DNA from: Rhizorhabdus wittichii RW1
GTDB lineage: Bacteria; Pseudomonadota; Alphaproteobacteria; Sphingomonadales; Sphingomonadaceae
Length of the DNA: 64,000 nucleotides
Direction: 5' to 3'
Assembly: GCA_000016765.1 (NCBI GenBank)
Contig: CP000701.1
Span: 62,001-126,000, forward strand
This document shows positions 42,870-51,478 of the stretch, piece by piece (the first letter of the stretch is position 1; every line of letters begins with the position of its first letter). The notes beneath the pieces are model-generated. The model was not told where the DNA came from. It made no database searches and saw nothing but the letters and a program-made list of their open reading frames with translations. Both the position numbers and the translations under genes were made by a program.

Positions 42870-45515
42870 ATGATGGCAAGTGAACCGATTGACGATATTG
42901 TTGCTTGGTCGAACTCACAAGCGCCATGGCGTCAGGATTGCCTTCGCCGCTTGGCCATCGCCAATGATCTGAGTGAAAGCGACAGGACCGAACTGCTCTG
43001 CATGATCAAGCACGCGGCAGGATTCAGGCTCGCAGAGACGCCGGCAACTTCTAAACCGTTCACCAAAGCGCACTTCAGCGGCGGGAGTCACACCCCGATC
43101 GTCCTGAAGGGCATTGCCAACATTGCGGGCGTCAATCGCCTAGTTTCTAACGCTTCTCTCGACTTCTGCCCCAAGGCGTTGACCGTGGTCTACGGTCGCA
43201 ACGGCAGCGGCAAGAGTGGCTTCGTTCGGATTTTGCGGACTGCATGCCGGACCCGTATCGAGAGCGCAGCGACGCTGAAGGTGCTGGCGGATGTGTACGG
43301 TGACGGAAAGGGCGCGCTCTCCGCCGACATCATAATCGATGCTGGTGCCGGGGATGTTCCGATCACCTGGACCCCTGGCATGACGGCGGCACCGCAGCTC
43401 GGCCAGATTGCGGTTTTCGACACCGCTTCAGCTCAGCTTTATGTCGATGGTGGCAACAAGATCCGATACCTGCCGTTCGGGCTAGCACTGCCGCATAGGC
43501 TGAACGCGGTTTGCTTGTCATTCAAGGCTCTGCTGGAGGCAGAGCAACAAACTGCCGTCGGCACCAAACTTTCTTTGGCAACAGTGGCATTCCTCCCTGT
43601 GCGTGAAACGGCTGCGCAGAAGTTCAATCGCTCGGTCACGAAAACGACCAGCGACGCAGCAATCGAAAAGGCTTCGGCCTTCACCGACGTTGACAACGCC
43701 CGACTCTCAGAGGTGACAGGCATTCTTTCCGCGGGGTCGACCGCTGCTGCTGACATGACTAACCTCGTGTCGTGGGTCGATGCGATGGCTATCGAATGCG
43801 TGGCGGCCGAGGCCGGGCTGAGCGATGAAGCTTTGGCTGCCGCAGCCTGTCTCAAGGGCGCAGCGGTATCCGCGCGCGAAACGGCCAGGCTCACTGCCGG
43901 CGCGCTGTTCGACGACGAGCCTTTGGCCGGCGTGAGCAGTGAGAGCTGGCGCAAATTATGGCGCGCAGCGCGGGACTACTCGGTCGCCGAAGCCTATCCC
44001 GACGAGGCGTTCCCGGTCCTACCAACGGACGCTTCTGACGCGGCCTGCGTGCTCTGTCAGCAACCGCTGCTGGCTGATGGCGCAGCCCGGATGGAGCGCT
44101 TTCAGGCCTATATGGACGATACGCTCGACACAGCAGCGACCCAAGCAGAGCAGGCCGTAGTCGACGCGATCGCAGCATTCCCGGTGTTTAAGTATCTAAA
44201 CGCGGACGACTTCGCCGAGCGCATCGAACAAATCCGTTCGCGCGACACAGCGCTGGCTGATTCCCTGGCGACATTCCGGCAATCGGTCACTGCACGTAAT
44301 GCCGAAGCAATAGCGCGGCTCGCAGGAACCCCAGAAAGCGACCTACCAGTTTTCGTGCCACCAACCGAGGCAGTGAAGGCATTGGCCATCAAGCTTGCCG
44401 ACGAGAAAGCCGAACTGATAAAAGCCAGTGACGCGGACGAGCGGCTCAAGCTTGAGACTGAAAAGGCCGAACTCGAAGATAGCAAGATCTTGAACGCCAA
44501 CGCCGCGAAGCTGATCACGCGCCGCGATCTGATGGTGACTGACGCTGCCTATGCGAAGGCGCTGACCTTGGTCGCAACGTCCGGCATCACCAAACGGGCG
44601 AATGAATTGCTCGATACCCATTTGACATCGGCTGTCGTGTCGCAATTCGATGCGGAGCGCGAGCGCTTCGAAATCAAGCATTTGAAGGTCGGCTTGGCGC
44701 GGAAAAGCGGGCAAACTAAGGCGGAGTTCGAGGTGAACCCGCAAACCGCGCTGACCAAGATCACTTCACAGATATTAAGCGAAGGCGAACAACGGGCGCT
44801 CGCGCTCGCAGCTTTTTTGACAGAGGTCGCGCTAACCGATGGAACTGGCCCAATCATTGTTGATGACCCGGTTTCCTCACTTGATCGTGAGCGGAGCGCC
44901 AAGGTCGCCGACCGCATTGCGGAGGAAGCGGGTAAACGGCAGGTAGTGGTGTTTACCCACGATATGGTGTTCTTCAACGAGCTATGCCGCGCGGCGGATG
45001 AAGCCGGAATAGATCCTGTGACCGTCGCCCTTTTCAGCGACCTCAACGCGTCCGGCAAAGTCGACCCAGCAGGAATGGGCTGGAAGGGTCTAAACGTCGC
45101 CAAGCGCATCGGCATCATCAAGAGCCGCTTAGCGCCCATGACTAAGCTCTACGCCACAAGCCCGGCCGATTATGAGTATCAGATCAAAGGACTCTATGGC
45201 CGCCTGCGCGACACGTATGAACGCGTGGTCGAGGAAGTGATCTTCTGCGACATCGTCCGTCGCGGCTCGGATGTCGTGCAGACCCAGATGCTCCGCTTTG
45301 TCACCTTGCCCGACTCCCTTGCGATCCAGTTCCACGAGGGCATGTCGCGCGCCAATACTCACAGCCACGACAACCCGGCTTCAGACACGGTGCCTGTGCC
45401 GAAGCCAGAAGAGTTTCAGACACATCTTGCCGAGCTGGAGAAGCTGGTCGCCAACTTCAAAATCGCAAAGGAACAGGCTGAGGCTGCCCGTCCGCAGATG
45501 AAGCTAAAGAAGTGA
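42870..45515 (+). CDS. RloC/PrrC-like AAA_13 ATPase, candidate anticodon-nuclease effector
   Basis: 881 residues from ATG 42870. Walker A is GRNGSGKSG (residues 109-117). A CxxC pair C393-VL-C396 (ACVLCQQPLLADGA) lies between coiled-coil arms like the zinc hook of RloC. The ABC signature ILSEGEQRALALAAFL and Walker B GPIIVDDPVSSLD (660-672) follow. The C-terminal 150 residues hold GRLRDTYERVVEEVIF (about 777-792) and MSRANTHSHDNPASD (R827, H831, H833), which could supply the Arg/Glu/His residues of a PrrC/RloC-type anticodon nuclease, but that assignment is uncertain. RloC is an activated tRNA nuclease thought to block phage. Alternative: an AAA_13 SMC-like protein without nuclease activity. 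Confidence 0.75.
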   Translation: MMASEPIDDIVAWSNSQAPWRQDCLRRLAIANDLSESDRTELLCMIKHAAGFRLAETPATSKPFTKAHFSGGSHTPIVLKGIANIAGVNRLVSNASLDFCPKALTVVYGRNGSGKSGFVRILRTACRTRIESAATLKVLADVYGDGKGALSADIIIDAGAGDVPITWTPGMTAAPQLGQIAVFDTASAQLYVDGGNKIRYLPFGLALPHRLNAVCLSFKALLEAEQQTAVGTKLSLATVAFLPVRETAAQKFNRSVTKTTSDAAIEKASAFTDVDNARLSEVTGILSAGSTAAADMTNLVSWVDAMAIECVAAEAGLSDEALAAAACLKGAAVSARETARLTAGALFDDEPLAGVSSESWRKLWRAARDYSVAEAYPDEAFPVLPTDASDAACVLCQQPLLADGAARMERFQAYMDDTLDTAATQAEQAVVDAIAAFPVFKYLNADDFAERIEQIRSRDTALADSLATFRQSVTARNAEAIARLAGTPESDLPVFVPPTEAVKALAIKLADEKAELIKASDADERLKLETEKAELEDSKILNANAAKLITRRDLMVTDAAYAKALTLVATSGITKRANELLDTHLTSAVVSQFDAERERFEIKHLKVGLARKSGQTKAEFEVNPQTALTKITSQILSEGEQRALALAAFLTEVALTDGTGPIIVDDPVSSLDRERSAKVADRIAEEAGKRQVVVFTHDMVFFNELCRAADEAGIDPVTVALFSDLNASGKVDPAGMGWKGLNVAKRIGIIKSRLAPMTKLYATSPADYEYQIKGLYGRLRDTYERVVEEVIFCDIVRRGSDVVQTQMLRFVTLPDSLAIQFHEGMSRANTHSHDNPASDTVPVPKPEEFQTHLAELEKLVANFKIAKEQAEAARPQMKLKK

Positions 45516-45622
45516 GAAATGCAAAATGAGGGCGGCTTAACTGAAGCCCTCGTAAGAAGCGGGCGTCGATGCGCCCAAGAAGCGCGAGCCGTGTGCGATG
45601 TGCACGAGGTGGCCTGCAGGTT

Positions 45623-46162
45623 TCACAGGCGAAAGCCGATCGTTTCTCGGGCTGCCTCAACCTGAGCAACTGCACGCGCGTAGAGGCCCGCGTCGCCATC
45701 GGTCATGACCTCTAGGACTTGCATCTTCTCGCGGAGGTATTTCATCGCGAACCCCGGATCATGCTCGACGATCGACGCGCTGTTACTGATGAAGTCAGCT
45801 AGCTTCACAGTTTGCGCGTTAGGAGAAATCATACCTAGCCGTGCGGCCTCGGCTGCTTTCCGCATCGCCCGGTTACCCTGGTGGCATTGGTCCGTCAGCT
45901 CCATGACCATCGTTGCCACATCCGTTCCGAACTCGCGCTCGACATCGTCGTTCGTAACCGGCGTGTCCTCGATCGTATCGTGCAGCAGGGCTGCAGCCAG
46001 CATTACATCGGTGTAGCGCGCCGCCGTTTTCACTATGCGCATCACCTCAATCGGGTGATTGATATAAGCCTCGCCAGAATATTTGCGTAATTGGCCAATG
46101 CTGCCGTGTGCTTCAGTGGCAAATGCCAACGCCTTTTCAACGAGATTTGGGAGGCTGGCCAT
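45623..46162 (-). CDS. HD-domain (p)ppGpp hydrolase-like protein (SpoT/MESH1 type)
   Basis: A 179-residue protein; ATG 46162 (MASLPNLVEKALAFATEAHG) matches the family start better than longer alternatives. HD motifs: RKYSGEAYINHPIEVMRIV, AAALLHDTIEDTPVT (HD and ED) and AQTVKLADFISNSASIV. Family knowledge: hydrolyses ppGpp-type alarmones or related nucleotides (MESH1 also NADPH). It has no synthetase domain. On a defence island it might counter an alarmone toxin or tune a stress response; no partner synthetase is visible nearby. Confidence 0.8.
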   Translation of the reverse strand: MASLPNLVEKALAFATEAHGSIGQLRKYSGEAYINHPIEVMRIVKTAARYTDVMLAAALLHDTIEDTPVTNDDVEREFGTDVATMVMELTDQCHQGNRAMRKAAEAARLGMISPNAQTVKLADFISNSASIVEHDPGFAMKYLREKMQVLEVMTDGDAGLYARAVAQVEAARETIGFRL

Positions 46163-46443
46163 AGCCCGATTTAAGCACATTTTCGGCCCAATTGCTAACG
46201 ACCGATGATTTTTGCCTGCGAACTGCATCGAGTTTGCCGGAGCACGCAGCCCCTGAGGTGCACATGAACGTAAGGCAGCTATCAGTGTCCCTGATAAGGC
46301 CACTGTTTGACGGCCATGTCGGTGGGTGGATGCCCCTATCATTACAAAACTATTGCCAATGTCCGGTACATCCAACTTAGCGGTCTGCCGCTGTCAATCG
46401 GCTAGTTCCCAAACTGTTTGTATCAACGATCTGCCCGCCCAGA

Positions 46444-47355
46444 TCATTTCCACATTGGCCTTGTTTGCCAATCTTGAGGAAAACCCATGGCGGCCAGGTC
46501 TCCGGTCGGATGGTTCGAAAGCAGGGCGACGATTTCCGAAACCCAATTTGTCGAGACATCGATCTGCTGCAGAAGGTAGCCGCTCAGAACCAAGCTGTTG
46601 TAAAGCCGTGCAGGCCCAGCGCCCAGATTTGAATCCAACGTTGCCGCGAGGGCGGCAGGCTTCTGTGGCAGCTTCATTCGGATCAAGAAGCCCCGGTTCC
46701 AAAGGCGTGCATGGTGCGCACAGCTGTTCCTTACCGTGGAGAGGTGCTTGAGAAGCGGCACCAGAACCACTTCGGGGAGACCGAGCGGTTTTGCGATAGC
46801 GTTGCGTAGGGCGCGGTCATCGAGGGACGAATACCATCGGGATAACTGGCCGAACGACATCATCTCGGCCACCATCCAGACCGGGGGCATGGCCGGGTCA
46901 TCATAGGTCCGCCGATAATGATCGATGTAGGTTTCCGGAGACGTCCCGACCTCGCGTGCCAAGCGCGAGAAATTGTCGTGGAACTGGCGCCGCTCGCTGT
47001 AGAGCGACGCGTCGAGATAGCTGTGCGGCCCGCCCTGATGGGCTAGCGTGTAAGCCCAACTGCCCCGTACCGCGACTTCAATCCGCTCTATCGCGCTCAT
47101 CAAAAGTAGGCGTAGGCGGCGGTCAAACTCGTAGAGGGCGATAACCCTGTCGAAACTCGTCCCGTTGACGAACCGCGGCCCCGGCTGCCCCTTTGGCTTT
47201 TCGAAAGGTAGCCAGTAGGCGCTGAGCCGATAATAGCTGACATGCCGAAGCCAATATTCTGCAGCTGCGGCATCCGGGATCGCCATTCCCTGCGCAGAAA
47301 GATGGCTCATCTGCTGAGCGATTGTCATCGCGGGCTTAGTGAACGGTCGGGACAT
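46444..47355 (-). CDS. Abi_2 (AbiD/AbiF-like) HEPN abortive-infection protein
   Basis: 303 residues from ATG 47355. The Abi_2 pattern is clear: KPAMTIAQQMSHLSAQGMAI, EYWLRHVSYYRLSAYWLPFE, ALYEFDRRLRLLLMSAIERI, the middle ERRQFHDNFSRLAREVG, and a HEPN nuclease motif RNSCAHH (R209-x4-H214). Family knowledge: HEPN Abi proteins act as RNases that stop phage growth by killing or arresting the cell; AbiF-type relatives are associated with a structured noncoding RNA. A strongly folded leader (47371-47445) lies directly upstream on the same strand. Confidence 0.87.
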   Translation of the reverse strand: MSRPFTKPAMTIAQQMSHLSAQGMAIPDAAAAEYWLRHVSYYRLSAYWLPFEKPKGQPGPRFVNGTSFDRVIALYEFDRRLRLLLMSAIERIEVAVRGSWAYTLAHQGGPHSYLDASLYSERRQFHDNFSRLAREVGTSPETYIDHYRRTYDDPAMPPVWMVAEMMSFGQLSRWYSSLDDRALRNAIAKPLGLPEVVLVPLLKHLSTVRNSCAHHARLWNRGFLIRMKLPQKPAALAATLDSNLGAGPARLYNSLVLSGYLLQQIDVSTNWVSEIVALLSNHPTGDLAAMGFPQDWQTRPMWK

Positions 47356-47370
47356 GTGTCTGCATAGCCA

Positions 47371-47445
47371 CGGGGCACCAGAAACAAAAGACCCGCCAAG
47401 TGTGCATGCTCGAGAGCAGAGGCCTGGCGGGTTCGATTGCCCCCG
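47371..47445 (-). ncRNA. Structured leader RNA upstream of the Abi_2 gene
   Basis: On the minus strand the element folds into a long stem: outer arms CGGGGGCA/TGCCCCG (with one bulged G), an inner perfect 8-bp stem ACCCGCCA/TGGCGGGT (47425-47432 with 47391-47398) and a terminal hairpin GCTC-TC-GAGC (47408-47417). It ends 16 bases before the abi start codon, followed within the element by TTTTGTTT. An AT-rich promoter-like stretch lies upstream (near 47465-47485). Candidate regulatory or antitoxin-like RNA. Confidence 0.65.
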
Positions 47446-47546
47446 AGATAGGCTTGAGATCCTTACGATTCAATCAAAAAAATGTACGGATGTAGCGATG
47501 GGCCGAATGGCTTTCCTACATGCCGCCCTCTCGGCTAAAGCGGGGC

Positions 47547-48656
47547 ATGCGCTTGATCCACACCGCCGATTGGCAGCTCGGCAAACCCTTCGGCCGCTTT
47601 GAACCTGACGTTCGTGCTGCCCTAACCGATGCGCGGTTCGAGGCCATCGACGCGATCGGTAAGGCTGCCGCTGAGAACGTCGCAGGCCATGTGCTCGTTG
47701 CAGGCGATGTGTTTGACACAGAGGGCCCGGAAGACCGTACGATCGTGCAGGCCGTCTCCCGAATGGCTCGCCATGGCTGCCGCTGGTGGCTGCTCCCCGG
47801 CAATCATGATTATGCCAGAAACGGTGGCCTATGGGACCGCGTGATCGGAAAAGCTGCGCCGAATATCACCGTGCTGCGTCATCCCACGCCAGTGGAGATC
47901 GAAAGCGGCACATGGATCTTGCCCGCCCCTCTCACCCATCGGCATAACCTGGACGATCCCACTAGCGCCTTTGACGCTATGGAGACGCCGGGTGCGAACC
48001 TTAAGATCGGTCTCGCGCATGGGTCTATCCGAGACTTCGGCTCTCGCGGGGAAGCGAACAATCAGATCGCGCCTGACAGGGCCAGGCTTTCCGGCCTCGA
48101 CTATCTTGCGCTGGGCGATTGGCACGGGACTCTCGAGGTAGACAGTCGCACCTGGTACGCAGGCACACCAGAGACGGATCGCTTCCAGCGCGATGCGCCG
48201 GGTCAAATCTTGCTGGTCGACATCGAAACGGGACATCTTCCAACCGTGACGCCGCTGCGGACTGGACGGTTCCAATGGCTGAAGCGCGACTGGCGGGTCA
48301 ACGACTTCGCAGCCTTTGAAGCCGAACGGCAAACGCTGTGGAACGAGATCGAGCCGTCGGCGACATTGCTGCAGCTTGCTATTGCCGGCGTCACCAGTCT
48401 TTCCGAACGGATCAGGGTCCTCGAAATCCTCGAGGCGGATGTCGGCCACCAGCTACGATACCTCGAAGCTCGTACCGACGACCTTGTCGCCCAGCCCAGT
48501 GAGGAAGACATGCAGGTCTTGGCAGTGGAAGGCGTGCTCGGTTCGGCCGCGCAGAAACTCAATGCGTTACGAGAAAGTGGGAGCGTAGACGGCGTCATCG
48601 CGCGGCGTGCCCTCGAGCGCCTGTTTGTCGAGTTTGCTCGGGGAGAGGCCGCATGA
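47547..48656 (+). CDS. SbcD/YhaO-like metallophosphoesterase nuclease
   Basis: 369 residues from ATG 47547 (alternative ATG 47520). Metal motifs: HTADWQLGKPFG (motif I, Gln replacing the usual His of DxH), VLVAGDVFDTEGP (GDxxD), WWLLPGNHDYARN (GNHD), GLAHGSIRDFG and YLALGDWHGTLEV. Family knowledge: Mre11/SbcD enzymes cut double-strand ends with their SMC-like ATPase partner. The HTADWQLG variant may be typical of a subfamily rather than an inactivating change. Its stop overlaps the ATPase start by four bases. Divergent from the Abi gene. Confidence 0.85.
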   Translation: MRLIHTADWQLGKPFGRFEPDVRAALTDARFEAIDAIGKAAAENVAGHVLVAGDVFDTEGPEDRTIVQAVSRMARHGCRWWLLPGNHDYARNGGLWDRVIGKAAPNITVLRHPTPVEIESGTWILPAPLTHRHNLDDPTSAFDAMETPGANLKIGLAHGSIRDFGSRGEANNQIAPDRARLSGLDYLALGDWHGTLEVDSRTWYAGTPETDRFQRDAPGQILLVDIETGHLPTVTPLRTGRFQWLKRDWRVNDFAAFEAERQTLWNEIEPSATLLQLAIAGVTSLSERIRVLEILEADVGHQLRYLEARTDDLVAQPSEEDMQVLAVEGVLGSAAQKLNALRESGSVDGVIARRALERLFVEFARGEAA

Positions 48657-51298
48657 GCCTACGGATCCGGCGCCTCGCCATATCGAACTTCCGGAAGTTT
48701 CGGGATCCCTTTGCCATCGAGGGGCTGAGCGATGGCCTCAACATCATCATCGAGCCCAACGAAACCGGCAAATCAACCGTCCTGGAGGCCCTGCGGGCTG
48801 CCTTCTTCGTTCGGCATTCCACCAAAAACCAGCTGGCGAGCTCCTACGCACCATATGGCGAAAATGTTGCCCCGGAGATCGAGGTCGGTTTTGACATTGC
48901 GGGTGAACAATGGAGCGTCGCCAAGAAGCTGCTGAAGTCCCCCTCCATCGAAGTGCGGGGGCCCACGGGACGAGATCAGGGAGAGGCGGCCGAGGAACGC
49001 TTGCAACAGCTGCTTGGGTTCGAACGTGACAGCAGCCGATCGCGGGACCTCAACACCTATGGCGCGCTTGGCCTACTCTGGGTCGGGCAGGCAGAAGCGT
49101 TGGAGGTCAGTGCTCCAGGGCGGATGGTGCGCGATAGCGTTCACGCGACGTTGGAAGCCGAAGTGGGCGCCATTATGGGCGGCGGCTCTTATGATCGTGT
49201 TCGCGCCCGCGTAGATCAGCAATATGCTGAGCTTTGGACGGCAACGGGCCGACCAACAGGCAAGCAGCTGGTTGCAAAGGAAAGGTTGGAGGCAGCAGAA
49301 GCCGCGTCGAACATCGCGTCCGAGCGACTGGCAGCTCTGGAGGCAAGCTTTTCAGAGCTGGAAAGCGACCGTTCACGCCTCAGGGTTCTGGAGAAGGAAC
49401 TGGCGGATGATACGGACACGCAGACTCGTAAAAATCTCGTAGCGTCGACTGAAACCGCAAAGTCAGCTGCCCAGTTGCTCCACACCCGGCGAGCCGAATA
49501 CCAAGCGGTGGCTGGCAAGGCACGGGGGCTGGAGGAGCTGCTCCAGCGTCATGACGCTGCCAAGGCCGCTCTGACGATTACATCACAGAAAGTTGAAAAG
49601 TCCCGTATCGCCCGCTCCGAAATAGCGACGGAGATGGCGCTCGCTCGTGATCGCGCCGATGCCGCAAAGGCAGCCCACGCAGAGGCCCGGACCAATTATA
49701 ACGCCGCTCGTATCCTTCTGACCGGCGGCGAGAAGCAGGTTGAGGCCGCGCGCATCGCTGCGGCATCAGAGGCCGCGCGCCAGCGGCACCGCAAGCTCCT
49801 CGGACTTGAGGAGGAATTGGCCAGCGCAAAGGCCTTAAAGGACGCTGGCATTTCAGTCGCCGATCTCGCCAAACTGGATGAGCTCGAACGCGCCATACTC
49901 AAAAGCCGCATCGAGCTTGAAGCCGGGGCCACGCGGATTGAGCTGGTCGGGTCAACCGAAGGCATCACCATTCAAGGGAAGCCCATCGGGGTCGGTGAGC
50001 AGGTACTGGATGGTGAAACGCGGATCGAACTCGAAGGCGGCGCAGCGCTTATCATTCGCCCACCGGCTGCGTCCGCCAGCGCGTCTGCCAGATTGGCAAA
50101 GTCGCAAGCGACGCTTGCCGATATGCTGACGAAATTGGGTCATACCGATGTGTCGGTCGCGCGGAATGCCCATGAAGCGTCGCGTCAGGCGGATGGTGAG
50201 ATCAAAACCCTGCTGACCCAGATCGACGCGCTCACACAGCCAGATACGCTCTTGGATCTGCGCGCAGGGCCAGAGGCGCTGAAGCTTCTCGTCGCCGCGA
50301 TGATTGACGTACCTGACAGCGGCACCATCGAGCCGCCTGACATTGCTACGCTAAAGCTCGCGGTCGAGGAGATGGAGATCACGTCCGCCCGTGCCGAGGG
50401 CGCTCACGATGCCGCGATAGAGGCACTGCGGAAACTTGAGGAGCAGGACAGGCCCCTGGCCGCAGCAGAAGTCGAGGCTGCCAGTGACCAGCGGAACGCC
50501 ACCGCGCTGGTTGCCGATATTGAGGCCCATGTAGAATTTGCTACCCTCCCCGACGCCCTCGCCGACGCGCGCGGCAGCGCAGCCGAACATGCCGTCAAAC
50601 TTGCAGAGGCCGAGCAAAATGCTTCGGCACATGACATTGCCGCGATCGAGCGCAAAATTGCAGTGATCGATGCACGAGCAGCGGCCGCAAACGGCACGAA
50701 GCGCAAGCTTGAGACCGATATCGCCCGTCTTGAGGGTACGATCGAAAGCGAAGGCGGCAAGGGCCTGGCAGAACGTGCAGCCGCCGCATTGGAGGGAGCC
50801 GAAGCTGCAAGTCTCGCCTATGGCCGCATCCGCGAGGAAGCAGAGACGATCAAGCTGCTGCGGGACACGCTCGAGCTTGCCCGCCTCGAGACCTCCAGAA
50901 CCTATGTGGGTCCGGTTGCGAAGCGGGCTAAGCGGCATGTCGAGCGACTACTGCCGGGATGTGAATTGAGCTACTCTGAGGATCTGGGCCTTCAGAGCAT
51001 AATTCGGGGCAACATTGATGAAGGCTGCGGCAACCTGTCGCGCGGTACCCAGGAGCAGCTTGGCATCCTGACACGGCTTGCAGTGGCTGACATGCTCCTG
51101 GAGCAAGGCAGGCCCGTCTCGCTGATCCTGGACGACCCGTTGGTATACTCCGACGATGCCCGGCTCGACCTGATGACGGAGATTCTCCTCGACGCCTCAA
51201 AGCGCATGCAGGTGATTTTGCTGACTTGCCGCGACCGTGCCTTTCGTCATGTCGAGGGCACGCGCTTGTCGCTGAGCCCCACATCGAAATCGACGTGA
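48653..51298 (+). CDS. SMC/Rad50-like ATPase without a zinc hook
   Basis: 881 residues from ATG 48653. N-terminal RRLAISNFRKFRDPFAI and Walker A EPNETGKST (34-42); C-terminal signature NLSRGTQEQLGILTRLAVAD and Walker B VSLILDDPLVYSDDARL (D827, D828). Long alanine/glutamate-rich coiled coils flank a beta-rich insertion at about 426-472 (ATRIELVGSTEGITIQGKPI, VLDGETRIELEGGAALIIRP) where Rad50 has its CxxC hook; no CxxC is present. The layout resembles YhaN-type proteins paired with YhaO. Likely forms a DNA-end-processing complex with the preceding nuclease, in repair or defence. Confidence 0.85.
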   Translation: MSLRIRRLAISNFRKFRDPFAIEGLSDGLNIIIEPNETGKSTVLEALRAAFFVRHSTKNQLASSYAPYGENVAPEIEVGFDIAGEQWSVAKKLLKSPSIEVRGPTGRDQGEAAEERLQQLLGFERDSSRSRDLNTYGALGLLWVGQAEALEVSAPGRMVRDSVHATLEAEVGAIMGGGSYDRVRARVDQQYAELWTATGRPTGKQLVAKERLEAAEAASNIASERLAALEASFSELESDRSRLRVLEKELADDTDTQTRKNLVASTETAKSAAQLLHTRRAEYQAVAGKARGLEELLQRHDAAKAALTITSQKVEKSRIARSEIATEMALARDRADAAKAAHAEARTNYNAARILLTGGEKQVEAARIAAASEAARQRHRKLLGLEEELASAKALKDAGISVADLAKLDELERAILKSRIELEAGATRIELVGSTEGITIQGKPIGVGEQVLDGETRIELEGGAALIIRPPAASASASARLAKSQATLADMLTKLGHTDVSVARNAHEASRQADGEIKTLLTQIDALTQPDTLLDLRAGPEALKLLVAAMIDVPDSGTIEPPDIATLKLAVEEMEITSARAEGAHDAAIEALRKLEEQDRPLAAAEVEAASDQRNATALVADIEAHVEFATLPDALADARGSAAEHAVKLAEAEQNASAHDIAAIERKIAVIDARAAAANGTKRKLETDIARLEGTIESEGGKGLAERAAAALEGAEAASLAYGRIREEAETIKLLRDTLELARLETSRTYVGPVAKRAKRHVERLLPGCELSYSEDLGLQSIIRGNIDEGCGNLSRGTQEQLGILTRLAVADMLLEQGRPVSLILDDPLVYSDDARLDLMTEILLDASKRMQVILLTCRDRAFRHVEGTRLSLSPTSKST

Positions 51299-51478
51299 AT
51301 TCCCGAGAATAATATGGGCTAAAAGGGCCTGCGAATGTCGGCTTTAGCCAAGTCAGTTTCCGTAAGCCGACAATCGCGAATGTCCCAGAGGCGGCCTTTA
51401 CCGCTTGGGCCATGGCAATCAGAATTGCCAGCATACTTCTCGGAAGCGAGGGTCACGCGTCAGGGCATGACCTCAATC

